The notes under the pieces: generated by a model
The model's database searches: none
Seen by the model: the letters and a program-made list of their open reading frames with translations, nothing else
Told to the model about the DNA's origin: nothing
Shown here: positions 1 through 8,399 of the stretch, one piece after another
Position numbering within the stretch: the stretch's first letter is position 1
Layout of the letters: every line of letters begins with the position of its first letter
Made by a program: the position numbers and the translations under genes
Assembly (NCBI GenBank): GCA_913774665.1
Contig: CAJYHN010000002.1
Location: forward strand, 124,001-188,000
Origin: an uncultured Microbacterium sp.
GTDB taxonomy: Bacteria; Actinomycetota; Actinomycetes; Actinomycetales; Microbacteriaceae
Direction of reading: 5' to 3'
DNA length: 64,000 bases

Positions 1-1
1 G

Positions 2-1210
2 AAGTTCAACGGCGAGGCCCGCGTCGCCATCACCTCGGGGGAGTACACGCAGCTCACCGGTCGCGCCGGCCGTCGCGGCATCGACGTCGAGGGCCACGCG
101 GTCGTGCAGTTCACCGAGGGCCTCGACCCGCAGTCGGTCGCCGCGCTCGCCTCGCGCCGCACCTACCCGCTCAACTCGAGCTTCCGGCCCACCTACAACA
201 TGGCCGTGAACCTCATCGACCAGTTCGGTCGTGCGCGGGCGCGCGAGATCCTCGAGTCGTCGTTCGCGCAGTTCCAGGCCGACCGCTCGGTGGTGGGCCT
301 CGCCCGCCAGGTGAAAGAAGCCGAGGAGTCGCTCGCCGGCTACGAGAAGGCGATGACGTGCGACCGCGGCGATTTCCGCGAGTACTCCACCATTCGACGC
401 GAGCTGAGCGACCTCGAGAAGATCAATAGACGGGATGCCACGGCTCCGCGCCGTCTGCGCGACGAGCGGCAGCAGCAGATCCAGTCGCTGCGCAAGCGCA
501 TGCAGCGCCACCCGTGCCACTCGTGCCCCGATCGCGAGGCTCACGCCCGCTGGGCGGAGCGCTACTGGAAGCTCAAGCGCACCACCGACAAGACCCGCCA
601 GCAGATCGACCAGCGCACCGGCACCGTCGCGCGCGTGTTCGACCGGGTCGTCGAAGTGCTCGCGGCGCTGGAGTACGTGGCGATCGAAGACGACGGCGCC
701 ACGGTGCTCACGCGCGCCGGCCGCACGATGCGCCGCATCTACGGAGAGCGCGACCTGCTCGTGGCCGAGTCGCTGCGCCAGGGACTGTGGGAGGGACTGG
801 ACGCCCCCTCGCTCGCCGCCCTCGCCTGCTGCCTCGTGTACGAACCACGCCGCGACGAAGCGGGACCGGGGGAGCGCGGCCTGCCCCGCGGCGCCTTCCG
901 CGGGGCCCTCGACGCCACGCAGACGCTCTGGCAAGAGCTCGACGATCTCGAACGCGACCACCGGTTGCCGGGCTCGGAGTCGCCCGCCTCGGGCCTCGCG
1001 CCGGCGATGCACGCGTGGGCGAAGGGCCTCCCGCTCGACAGCGTGCTGACCCTGGCCGACATGGCCGCGGGTGACTTCGTGCGCTGGGCGAAGCAGACGA
1101 TCGACCTGCTCGACCAGATCTCGCTGGTCGCCGAACCGCCGCTCGCCAAGACCGCGCGCACGGCGCTCGACTCCGTGCGCCGCGGGATCGTGGCCTACAC
1201 GTCGGCATGA
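2..1210 (+). CDS. helY: Ski2/Mtr4-like DEAD/DEAH-box RNA helicase, C-terminal part (5' end outside window)
   Basis: The frame is open from base 2, so the gene starts before the window and only about 402 C-terminal residues are present. It opens with the superfamily 2 helicase motif VI (QLTGRAGRRGID), just after KFNGEARVAITSGEYT. Then come a long coiled region (about residues 95-190 of the visible part) and a C-terminal helical region of the DSHCT type typical of Ski2/Mtr4/HelY helicases. A CPSCP-like pair (CHSCPD) lies in the middle. In actinobacteria this helicase often follows tatA-tatC, which would be upstream. It overlaps lnt by ATGA, suggesting coupled translation. Role in RNA unwinding or turnover is inferred from the family. 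Confidence 0.85.
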   Translation, partial: KFNGEARVAITSGEYTQLTGRAGRRGIDVEGHAVVQFTEGLDPQSVAALASRRTYPLNSSFRPTYNMAVNLIDQFGRARAREILESSFAQFQADRSVVGLARQVKEAEESLAGYEKAMTCDRGDFREYSTIRRELSDLEKINRRDATAPRRLRDERQQQIQSLRKRMQRHPCHSCPDREAHARWAERYWKLKRTTDKTRQQIDQRTGTVARVFDRVVEVLAALEYVAIEDDGATVLTRAGRTMRRIYGERDLLVAESLRQGLWEGLDAPSLAALACCLVYEPRRDEAGPGERGLPRGAFRGALDATQTLWQELDDLERDHRLPGSESPASGLAPAMHAWAKGLPLDSVLTLADMAAGDFVRWAKQTIDLLDQISLVAEPPLAKTARTALDSVRRGIVAYTSA

Positions 1211-2784
1211 GCGCCGTGACGACGCCCCGGGGGGCAGCGGTTGCTCCGCTGCGCCTCGCTTTCGCGGCGCCCCTCGCCGTGGTGGCGGGGCTGCTGCTGG
1301 TCACCGCTTTCCCCGCCCTCGCCTGGTGGCCGATGGCGTTCCCCGCCGTCGCCCTCGCGTTGGTGACCCTCATCGGCCGCCGGTTCTGGTCGGCCGTGCT
1401 GATCGGGTTCCTCTTCGGGGTGGCGTTCTTCTCTGTCAACCTGCTGTTCACCGCTCGCTACCTCGGACCCGTCCCGTGGGCGGCCCTGTTCGTCCTCGAA
1501 GCGTTGCTCACAGCCGTTCTGGCGGCGCCGATCGCCCTGGCCTATCGGTGGATGCCGCGCATCGCGCCGGGGCGCGTGGGACGGCTCCTGCTGCTCCCCG
1601 CGCTCGTCGCGGCGCTGTGGACCCTCCGGGAGCAGATCGTCGGCTCGTGGCCGTACGGCGGCTTCCCCTGGGGGCGCATCGGCGTCTCGCAGGTCAACAG
1701 CCCCTTCGCCGAGGTGGCGTCGTGGGTGGGTATGTCGGGGCTGTCCTTCCTCGTGGTGCTGTTCTGCGCGATGGCCGTGGAGTTCGTGCGCGGCGGCCGC
1801 ATCCGTCGGGTGACCGGCGCGGTCCCCGCGGCGGCGGTGCTCGTCGTGCTGGTGGCGTTGCCCGCGTTCCCCACCGCCGACGCGGGCTCGATCCGCGTGG
1901 GCGCGGTGCAGGGCAACGGTCCGGCGGGGTACTTCGACCAGCGCACGCGCAACGCGGTGTTGAACGCGCAGCTCGCGGCATCCGCCCCTCTGTTCGGTCA
2001 GAAGATGGACGTGCTGCTCTGGCCCGAGGGCGGCGTCGACTCCGACCCCACCTCGAACCCCGCGACGGCGGCGGCGCTCGGCGAACTCTCCCGGCGGATG
2101 AACGCCCCCCTGCTGATCTCGGCCGTCACCGAGCGCGGCTCCGAGTTGTTCAACTCGTCGCTGCTGTGGACGGCGGCCGGGCAGGAGGGGACGACGTACG
2201 ACAAGCGGCATCCCGTACCGTTCGGCGAGTACGTTCCCGACCGGTCCTTCTGGGAGCCGTTCGCCCCCGACCTCATCGGTCTCATCGGCCGCGAGTACAC
2301 CCCCGGAACCGCCCCTCCGCTGATCGACCTCAACGGGGTCGGCGTGGGCCTCGCGATCTGCTTCGACGTCATCTACGACGACGTCGTGTGGGACGGCGCC
2401 GACGAGGGGGCCGAGGTCTACATGTTCCAAACGAACAATGCCGACTTCCGCGGCACCGACGAGAACCTCCAACAACTCGCGTTCGCGCAGATGCGAGCGA
2501 TCGAGACGGGCCGCGCGGTGGTCAACCTGTCGACCGTCGGTACGAGTCAGGTGATCGCACCGGACGGGTCGACGCTCGACTCCCTGCCGCCCGACACCGC
2601 CGGGCACATGCTCACCGACGTCCCGTTGCGCACCGGGCTGACCCCCGCGGTCGTGATCGGGCCGGCCGTGAAGATCATCCTCGGGTGGGGCGGCATCGCC
2701 GGGCTCCTCGCGGCGGGCCTGATCGCCGCGATCCGGGCGCGGCGCACGAAAAAGACGCCGACCCCCGAAGGGGCCGGCGTCTGA
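1207..2784 (+). CDS. lnt: Apolipoprotein N-acyltransferase
   Basis: A membrane enzyme that transfers an acyl chain from phospholipid to the N-terminal cysteine of diacylated lipoproteins, the last step of lipoprotein maturation. At 525 aa it has normal length. The N-terminal ~220 residues form several membrane segments; residues ~228-480 are the nitrilase-like domain, with the expected triad E274 (WPEGG), K333 (YDKRHPVPFGEYVP) and C385 (AICFD). A final membrane segment (~495-515) and a basic tail close the protein. The ATG overlaps the helicase stop by four bases. lgt, an earlier step of the same pathway, lies at 45,883-46,887. Confidence 0.95.
   Translation: MSAVTTPRGAAVAPLRLAFAAPLAVVAGLLLVTAFPALAWWPMAFPAVALALVTLIGRRFWSAVLIGFLFGVAFFSVNLLFTARYLGPVPWAALFVLEALLTAVLAAPIALAYRWMPRIAPGRVGRLLLLPALVAALWTLREQIVGSWPYGGFPWGRIGVSQVNSPFAEVASWVGMSGLSFLVVLFCAMAVEFVRGGRIRRVTGAVPAAAVLVVLVALPAFPTADAGSIRVGAVQGNGPAGYFDQRTRNAVLNAQLAASAPLFGQKMDVLLWPEGGVDSDPTSNPATAAALGELSRRMNAPLLISAVTERGSELFNSSLLWTAAGQEGTTYDKRHPVPFGEYVPDRSFWEPFAPDLIGLIGREYTPGTAPPLIDLNGVGVGLAICFDVIYDDVVWDGADEGAEVYMFQTNNADFRGTDENLQQLAFAQMRAIETGRAVVNLSTVGTSQVIAPDGSTLDSLPPDTAGHMLTDVPLRTGLTPAVVIGPAVKIILGWGGIAGLLAAGLIAAIRARRTKKTPTPEGAGV
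2754..2781. terminator. Bidirectional hairpin at the lnt/rbpA convergence
   Basis: GACGCCG and CGGCGTC pair around an inner CCCC-TTCG-GGGG helix. Read on the minus strand the hairpin is followed by TTTTTCG, a good intrinsic terminator for rbpA. On the plus strand it overlaps the last codons of lnt. Confidence 0.8.
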
Positions 2785-2799
2785 ATCAGCGGGTCGGCG

Positions 2800-3171
2800 T
2801 CAGGCGCTGAGCTTCTCGTTCCCCGCGCCGCGACGAGCGCGGACGAACGCGAGGCGTTCCTCGAGGAGCTCTTCGAGCTCGGGGATGGTACGACGCTCCA
2901 GGAGCATGTCCCAGTGCGTGCGGGCGGCCTTGTCGGCGCTGTGGTCGACGGTCGCCGTGCCGTCACCGATGCGAAGAAGCGCCTCGGCACCGCACGTGCG
3001 GCACTCCCAGGCGTCGGGAACCTCGGCGTCGGCAGCGAAGGTCAGGACGGTGTCGCGTCCGCAGGTGCTGCAGGAATAGGTGTGTTGTGCACGGTCGTGG
3101 AACACGACGCCGTCTTCGCTCTGGAGGCTCTGGGCGCCGAGTCGGATGCCGCGGAGACTGCGGTCTGCCAT
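2800..3171 (-). CDS. rbpA: RNA polymerase-binding protein RbpA
   Basis: An actinobacterial general transcription factor that binds the principal sigma factor and RNA polymerase and stabilises the open complex. The 123-aa protein starts at MADRSLRG and has the core domain with two CxxC pairs (CSTCGRD, CRTCGAE), then the basic linker and the sigma-interacting helix (ERRTIPELEELLEERL). The frame stays open to 3255 upstream, but ATG 3171 is chosen because it matches the family N-terminus and follows GAGAGGAC by a normal distance. It is convergent with lnt and shares the terminator between them. A possible SigR/SigH-type promoter lies at 3202-3228. Confidence 0.95.
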   Translation of the reverse strand: MADRSLRGIRLGAQSLQSEDGVVFHDRAQHTYSCSTCGRDTVLTFAADAEVPDAWECRTCGAEALLRIGDGTATVDHSADKAARTHWDMLLERRTIPELEELLEERLAFVRARRGAGNEKLSA

Positions 3172-3201
3172 TTTGTGGTCCTCTCGTCGGTCCCCATGTA
3201 T

Positions 3202-3228
3202 AACGTTCGCACCTGTGCGCTTTATTCG
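3202..3228 (-). promoter_or_regulatory. Candidate SigR/SigH-like promoter of rbpA
   Basis: On the minus strand CGAAT is followed after exactly 18 bases by CGTT, close to the SigR consensus GGAAT-N18-GTT, about 30 bases before the rbpA ATG. rbpA of Streptomyces is known to have a SigR promoter. TATACAT, adjoining on the downstream side, could be a housekeeping -10 instead. Confidence 0.45.
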
Positions 3229-3264
3229 AACTGCGCGCGTCCTGACGAGTTTCACAGTCGATGC

Positions 3265-4062
3265 TCAGACAGCCGCTGTTCCCCGTGTGTTCACCACCGC
3301 GATGGCCGCGTCCGCGCGGTCGGTGACGAGCCCGTCCACGCCGAGGTCGAGCAGCCGGGACATGTCGTCTTCGTCGTTCACCGTCCACACGTGCACCTCG
3401 ACCCCGGCGGCGTGCGCGTCGCGCAGCAACCCGCGCGTGACCACGGGGATCGGCCCCTGACGCTCGGGAACCTGCAGGGCGTCGACCTCGCTCAGAAGCG
3501 ATCTGATCAGGCGGGTCCGGTGCAGCGCGCGAGCGGCGAGCAGGCGGGCGATCGTCGCCGACCCCGGCGAGGTGGCCGGGCGCATCCGCGCCCCCGCCGT
3601 CCGCGCGGCGGCGAGGGCCTCGCGGCGGCGCTCGTCGGAGAAACTCGTGACCAGGACGCGCTCGGCGTGCGGGGCGACGAGGCGGCCGACCTCGCTCGCC
3701 GCGGCCGCCGCCTTCACGTCGAGGTTGAAGCGCACGTCGGGGAAGGCCTCGAGAGCCTGGACCAGCGTGATGAGACCCCCGCGATCCGACATCAGCTCTT
3801 CGATCTCGTGCAGGCGGACATCGGCGATGGCCCGCGGATCATCGGCGACCCGCCGCAGGTCGTCGTCGTGGAACAGCACGACCTCGCCGTCGGCGGTGAG
3901 GTGGCAGTCCGACTCGACGTAGTCGGCACCGGCGGCGTGCGCCTCGGCCACCGCGGCGAAGGAGTTCTCGGCCACCCCGTTCGCGGCGGCATCCGTCGTC
4001 ACCAGACCGCGGTGGGCGAGCACACGCGGGGCGTCCGGGGAGAGGTAGGGATGCCGTGTCAT
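3265..4062 (-). CDS. Glycerophosphodiester phosphodiesterase family protein
   Basis: Predicted metal-dependent hydrolase of glycerophosphodiesters, giving glycerol-3-phosphate and an alcohol. The 265-aa TIM-barrel protein carries VLAHRG near the start, EN (VAENSF), YVESDCHLTADGEVVLFHDDDL and VWTVNDEDD/GVDGLVTD near the end, all GDPD family marks. No signal peptide is visible, so it is probably cytoplasmic. The start MTRHPYLSP overlaps the SPFH gene stop as TGATG, making it the last gene of a three-gene operon (NfeD-like, SPFH, GDPD). The frame is open further upstream, but that sequence is the reverse frame of the SPFH gene. Confidence 0.88.
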   Translation of the reverse strand: MTRHPYLSPDAPRVLAHRGLVTTDAAANGVAENSFAAVAEAHAAGADYVESDCHLTADGEVVLFHDDDLRRVADDPRAIADVRLHEIEELMSDRGGLITLVQALEAFPDVRFNLDVKAAAAASEVGRLVAPHAERVLVTSFSDERRREALAAARTAGARMRPATSPGSATIARLLAARALHRTRLIRSLLSEVDALQVPERQGPIPVVTRGLLRDAHAAGVEVHVWTVNDEDDMSRLLDLGVDGLVTDRADAAIAVVNTRGTAAV

Positions 4063-4997
4063 CACGGAGCCGGGCTCGGCGGGGACGCCGCGGCGGGGGA
4101 GTCGTCGCCCGTGCGCGAGGCGAACGCGCCGGAGATGCCCTTCAGAGCCTCGGTGAATTCGCTCGGGATGATCCACAGCTTGCTCGACGAGCTGTCGCTG
4201 ATCTTCGGCAGCGTCTGGAGGTACTGGTACGCGAGGAGCTTGTCGTCGGGTCGTCCCTCGTGGATCGCGCTGAACACGGAGTGGATCGCCTCGGCCTCAC
4301 CCTGCGCGCGCAGCACCGCCGCCTGCTTGTCGCCCTCGGCCTCGAGGATCGCCGCCTGACGGCGCCCCTCGGCCTCGAGGATCTGAGACTGCTTGGACCC
4401 CTCTGCGGTCAGGATCGCGGCGCGGCGATCGCGTTCGGCTCTCATCTGCTTCTCCATCGAGTCCTGGATCGAGAGGGGTGGATCGATCGCCTTGAGCTCG
4501 ACGCGTCCCACCCGGATGCCCCATTTTCCCGTGGCTTCGTCGAGGACGACGCGCAACTGGCCGTTGATGTTGTCACGGCTGGTGAGCGCCTGCTCGAGAT
4601 TGAGGCCGCCCACGACGTTGCGCAGGGTCGTGGTCGTCAGCTGTTCGACGGCGCCGAGATAGTTGGCGATCTCGTAGGTCGCGGCCCGGGCGTCGGTGAC
4701 CTGGAAGTACACGACCGTGTCGATCGAGACGACCAGGTTGTCCTCGGTGATGACCGGCTGAGGGGGGAACGACACGACCTGCTCGCGCATGTCGATCAGG
4801 GGCCGCACGCGGTCGACGAGGGGGACGACGAGGTTCAGGCCGGGGCTGAGCGTCTTGTGGTAGCGGCCGAGTCGCTCGACCACGCCGGCGCGGGCCTGCG
4901 GGATGATCCGGATCGCGCGGAACAGCACCACGACGACGAAGATCACCACCACGGCCGCGAGGACCCACCCGATCGTGACCGGGATCAGCTCGTTCAT
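4062..4997 (-). CDS. SPFH/band 7 (stomatin-prohibitin-like) membrane protein
   Basis: A membrane-anchored scaffold protein of the stomatin/QmcA type. One N-terminal membrane segment (about residues 6-28, rich in V/I/L) is followed by the band 7 domain (RAIRIIPQARAGVVERLGRY...LVVPLVDRV) and a coiled Ala/Glu/Arg-rich stretch with repeated EAEG(D/R) units (about 215-250) typical of these oligomers. Its C-terminus is rich in Pro and Ala. ATG 4997 follows AGGAGG and overlaps the NfeD gene stop as ATGA. SPFH and NfeD proteins are commonly paired and thought to act together in membrane microdomains or proteolysis; that role is inference here. Confidence 0.9.
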   Translation of the reverse strand: MNELIPVTIGWVLAAVVVIFVVVVLFRAIRIIPQARAGVVERLGRYHKTLSPGLNLVVPLVDRVRPLIDMREQVVSFPPQPVITEDNLVVSIDTVVYFQVTDARAATYEIANYLGAVEQLTTTTLRNVVGGLNLEQALTSRDNINGQLRVVLDEATGKWGIRVGRVELKAIDPPLSIQDSMEKQMRAERDRRAAILTAEGSKQSQILEAEGRRQAAILEAEGDKQAAVLRAQGEAEAIHSVFSAIHEGRPDDKLLAYQYLQTLPKISDSSSSKLWIIPSEFTEALKGISGAFASRTGDDSPAAASPPSPAP

Positions 4998-5470
4998 GAT
5001 GTCGCCTCCTGGCTTCGCGCGCGGACGACGGCGGTGGCACCGTCGATACGGACGACCTCGATGCGCGTGGCGGGGTCGATCCGTGTGTCGGTCTCGGCGC
5101 GCGCGGTCCATACGTCACCGTTCGAGAGCTTGACCTGCCCGGGGACCGACGCCGACATCCGCGACAGGACGAGGCCCTCGAGGCCCAGCAGCGCCTCGAC
5201 GTTGGAAGGACGAGGGTCGGCGTCGCGGTGCAGACGCTGCAGCAGGGGCGGACGCACGAAGAGCAGCAGCGCGACCGAAGCGACGGCCGCGACGATGATC
5301 TGCAGCCAGAGCGGTGCACCCAGCAGGTCGGCGACGAGGCCGACGAGGCTCCCCACCGCGACCATCAGGAACGTCAACTCGCCGGTGAGCATCTCGCACA
5401 CGAGGAAGACGAGGATGAGAAGGATCCAGCCGATCCAGGCCCACATCTCGATGGTGGAGAGAACATCCAT
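4994..5470 (-). CDS. NfeD-like membrane protein
   Basis: 158 aa with two or three membrane segments (about residues 9-65) followed by a small OB-fold beta domain (VEALLGLEGLVLSRMSASVPGQVKL...) as in NfeD proteins. The start MDVLSTIEMW is preceded by AGGAGG; a longer in-frame extension upstream lacks a ribosome site. It is first in the operon, overlapping the SPFH gene by ATGA. NfeD proteins partner SPFH proteins; the C-terminal OB domain is thought to bind them. No protease domain is present, so this is the short form. Confidence 0.88.
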   Translation of the reverse strand: MDVLSTIEMWAWIGWILLILVFLVCEMLTGELTFLMVAVGSLVGLVADLLGAPLWLQIIVAAVASVALLLFVRPPLLQRLHRDADPRPSNVEALLGLEGLVLSRMSASVPGQVKLSNGDVWTARAETDTRIDPATRIEVVRIDGATAVVRARSQEATS

Positions 5471-5612
5471 TTCGTGCCTCCTGGCCCGAACGTAGCACTG
5501 GCTACCGACACCGGGGCCGGTTCTCATCCTCCGCACAGCCGCCCTCGCCCCGAGGTGTCGGCATCCCGCTCGATAGGCTGAAGGCTGATCCCGAATCGTC
5601 AGGAGAACTCCC

Positions 5613-6377
5613 GTGTCCCAGACCCTCCCGTCCGGCTCGCTGAGCGGCAAGACCGCCCTCGTCACCGGCTCGTCGCGCGGCATCGGTGCCGACACCGTCC
5701 GCTACTTCGCCGAGGCCGGCGCGAACGTCGTCATCAACTTCCGCAACAAGGCTCCCCGCGCCGAGAAGCTCGCCACGCAGCTGCGCGAGCTCGGCGTCGA
5801 GGCCCTCGTCGTCGGCGCCGACCTCACCGACCCCGAATCGGTGAAGGCGATGTTCGACGAGGTCGAGCGCACCTTCGGCGGTCTCGACATCCTCGTGCTC
5901 AACGCCTCGGGTGGCATGGAGTCGGGCATGGCCGAGGACTACGCGCTGCATCTCAACCGCGACGCGCAGGTCAACGTGCTCGAGACGGCCCTTCCGCTGC
6001 TGAAAGACGACGCGCGTGTCGTCTTCGTCACCAGCCACCAGGCGCACTTCATCCGCACCACCCCGACCATGCCCGAGTACGAGCCGGTCGCCCTCTCCAA
6101 GCGCGCCGGCGAAGACGCCCTGCGCGAGAAGATCCCGGCCCTCGAGGAGCGCGGGATCGGCTTCACCGTCGTCTCGGGCGACATGATCGAGGGCACCATC
6201 ACGGCGACCCTGCTCGAGCGGGCGAACCCCGGCGCCATCTCGGCCCGCCGCGAAGACGCCGGCAAGCTCTACAACGTCTCGGAGTTCGCCGCCGAGGTCG
6301 CCCGGGCCGCCGTCGACCCGGTGCCCGCCGACAACACCCGCCTCGTCGGAGACACGGGTTCGTTCGGAGGCGAGTGA
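5613..6377 (+). CDS. SDR family oxidoreductase with altered catalytic motif
   Basis: A 254-aa short-chain dehydrogenase/reductase fold protein with the N-terminal nucleotide-binding motif TGSSRGIG (about residues 18-25), NAS(GG) at about 97-101 and a Ser in VTSHQ. The usual YxxxK pair is changed: the lysine lies in VALSKR and the expected tyrosine is Val, with a Tyr three residues earlier (EYEPVALSK). NAD(P) binding is therefore likely, while ordinary SDR catalysis is uncertain. GTG 5613 follows AGGAG. The stop overlaps the possible GTG start of the S9 peptidase, so the two are probably co-transcribed. Confidence 0.85.
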   Translation: MSQTLPSGSLSGKTALVTGSSRGIGADTVRYFAEAGANVVINFRNKAPRAEKLATQLRELGVEALVVGADLTDPESVKAMFDEVERTFGGLDILVLNASGGMESGMAEDYALHLNRDAQVNVLETALPLLKDDARVVFVTSHQAHFIRTTPTMPEYEPVALSKRAGEDALREKIPALEERGIGFTVVSGDMIEGTITATLLERANPGAISARREDAGKLYNVSEFAAEVARAAVDPVPADNTRLVGDTGSFGGE

Positions 6378-8350
6378 GCATGCGGCCGACCGACATCGAG
6401 ACACTGATCGGGGTCGGTCGGCCCACGATCGCCGCTTCGGGGGCGTTCGCCGTCTTCGCGACCTCGCGCCCCGACCTCGCCGCCGACCGCGCGGTCGGTC
6501 AGCTCTGGCGGGTGGACCTGCCCGCCGGTTCGCCCCGACGCCTCACGCGGGGGATCGCCGACGGGTCGCCGCGCCTCTCGCCCGACGACGGGACGATCGC
6601 ATTCCTGCGCGCCGACGACAGGGGTCGCGCGCAGGTCTTCGTCGTGGCCTCGTCAGGCGGCGAGCCCGTGCAGGTCACCGACCAGCCCGGGGGAGTGACC
6701 GCCATGGCGTTCTCGCCCGACGGCGGTCGGCTCGCCTTCACGGCGCGCGTCCCCGAACCCGGCCGTTACGGCACGGTCGAGGGGCGGGATGCCGCGGCCG
6801 AGCCGCCCCGCCGGATCACCGGCATCCGCTGGCACGCCAACGGGCTCGGCTACCTCGACCGGCCGGCGCAGCTGTTCGTCGTCGACGTGCCCGCGACGGA
6901 CGCCGAGCCGTTCTACGCGCCGGCGCCGACCCTCGAGACGCCCGAGAAACGCGTCGTGGCCGAGCCCGCGACGCAGCTCACCCACGGGGAGACGAGCTGG
7001 AGCGGTGTCGTCTGGACCGAGGACGGGTCGGAGCTGCTCAGCGTCCCCGACGTGATCGAGACCGCGCGCCGCGACCTGCGCGACCGGATCGTCGCGGTCG
7101 CGGTCGACAGCGGCGAGCAGCGTGAGGTGCTGAGCTCGTCCGAGAACCTCTCGGTGACGACGGTCGACGTCGCACCCGACGGAGCGGTCTTCGCGCTCGC
7201 GAACGACGTGGGCGACGAGGGGATCGACTTCGTCGCGCCCGGTGTCGCGCTGTTCGCCCTCGAGCCCGGCGGACCGCGTCCGCTCACCGATCCCGAGACG
7301 GTCGACCTCGGCGAGGTCGGCAGTCACCTCTCGTTCGACGGCGACGACGTTCTCGTGCAGGACCGCACGCGCGGCCGCCTGCGACTCCTGCGTGTGACGG
7401 GCGACGGGCGGGTGGAGCAGGTGCTCGGCGGCGACCTCGAGGTGAACGGCCATGCCGTCGCGCAGGGCCGGGTCGTGGCATCCGTCGCCTCTCCCGAGTC
7501 CTCCGGCGAGCTCGTCGTGATCGAGGGGCCCGAGGTGCGGGCGCTCACCGCGTTCGGCCGGGCCGCTCGCGCGGCGGGCATCGTCGTCCCGACCGAGCAC
7601 GAGATCCGCGGTCGTGACGGTTATCCCGTGCACGGCTGGGTGGCCGTGCCCGAGGGTGAGGGGCCGTTCCCGGTCATCCTGCAGATCCATGGCGGACCCT
7701 ACGCCTCGTACGGCGTGCACCTGTTCGACGAGACGCAGGTGCTCGTCGACGCCGGATACGCCGTCGTCTACAGCAACCCGCGGGGGAGTGCCGGGTACGG
7801 TCGCGCACACGGTCGCTCGATCCGCCGCCGCATGGGTACCCTCGACTTCTTCGACGTCATGGACTTCTTCGACGGCGTCGTCGGTGCCGACCCGCGACTC
7901 GACGCGGACCGCGTGGGGGTCATGGGCGGCTCGTACGGCGGGTACATGACCGCCTGGGTCATCGCGCACGACCACCGCTTCGCCGCGGCGATCGTCGAGC
8001 GCGGGTTCCTCGACCCCGCCGCCTTCCCGGGCTCGAGCGACATCGGCTCGTTCTTCGGCGACGAGTACGTCGGCACCGACCCGGCGCTCGTGGCCGCGCA
8101 GAGCCCCATGGCCGTCGTCGACCAGGTCGTCACACCCACGCTCGTGCTGCACTCCGAGCTCGACTACCGCTGCCCGCTCGATCAGGCGACGCGGTACTAC
8201 GCGGCGCTGAAGCGCCACGGCGTCGAGGCCGAGATGCTCGTCTTCCCGGGAGAGGATCACGAGCTGACGCGCGCCGGGCGCCCGCAGCATCGGGTGCAGC
8301 GTTTCGAGGCCGTCCGGGAGTGGTGGAGTCGCCACCTGCCGGTGGGGTGA
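6374..8350 (+). CDS. S9 family (prolyl oligopeptidase-like) serine peptidase
   Basis: A 658-aa cytoplasmic serine peptidase/acylaminoacyl-peptidase type. The N-terminal ~380 residues are beta-propeller-like with WD40/PD40 style repeats (SPDGGRLAF, ARV). The C-terminal alpha/beta hydrolase domain has the nucleophile S520 in GGSYGGYM, D597 in ELDYRCPL and H629 in GEDHELTR. The start is either GTG 6374, overlapping the SDR stop, or ATG 6380 two codons on. No signal peptide is seen. The function, removal of residues or dipeptides from short peptides, is inferred from the family. A perfect palindrome at 8359-8386 follows as terminator. Confidence 0.9.
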   Translation: MSMRPTDIETLIGVGRPTIAASGAFAVFATSRPDLAADRAVGQLWRVDLPAGSPRRLTRGIADGSPRLSPDDGTIAFLRADDRGRAQVFVVASSGGEPVQVTDQPGGVTAMAFSPDGGRLAFTARVPEPGRYGTVEGRDAAAEPPRRITGIRWHANGLGYLDRPAQLFVVDVPATDAEPFYAPAPTLETPEKRVVAEPATQLTHGETSWSGVVWTEDGSELLSVPDVIETARRDLRDRIVAVAVDSGEQREVLSSSENLSVTTVDVAPDGAVFALANDVGDEGIDFVAPGVALFALEPGGPRPLTDPETVDLGEVGSHLSFDGDDVLVQDRTRGRLRLLRVTGDGRVEQVLGGDLEVNGHAVAQGRVVASVASPESSGELVVIEGPEVRALTAFGRAARAAGIVVPTEHEIRGRDGYPVHGWVAVPEGEGPFPVILQIHGGPYASYGVHLFDETQVLVDAGYAVVYSNPRGSAGYGRAHGRSIRRRMGTLDFFDVMDFFDGVVGADPRLDADRVGVMGGSYGGYMTAWVIAHDHRFAAAIVERGFLDPAAFPGSSDIGSFFGDEYVGTDPALVAAQSPMAVVDQVVTPTLVLHSELDYRCPLDQATRYYAALKRHGVEAEMLVFPGEDHELTRAGRPQHRVQRFEAVREWWSRHLPVG

Positions 8351-8358
8351 GAGACGAA

Positions 8359-8386
8359 GGGCCCGGATGCCATGGCATCCGGGCCC
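8359..8386. terminator. 28-bp perfect palindrome between convergent genes
   Basis: GGGCCCGGATGCC and its reverse complement are joined by AT, a 13-bp stem with almost no loop in linear form. It sits between the convergent S9 peptidase and HdeD-like genes and contains both orientations of the GGATGCC word that recurs through the window. Likely a bidirectional terminator. Confidence 0.75.
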
Positions 8387-8399
8387 TGTTCGCTCGGGA

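Noticed and set aside
6653-8335. 560-residue minus-strand frame opposite the S9 peptidase
   Set aside because: Reads as His/Asp/Arg-rich antisense; the plus-strand peptidase has full catalytic motifs.
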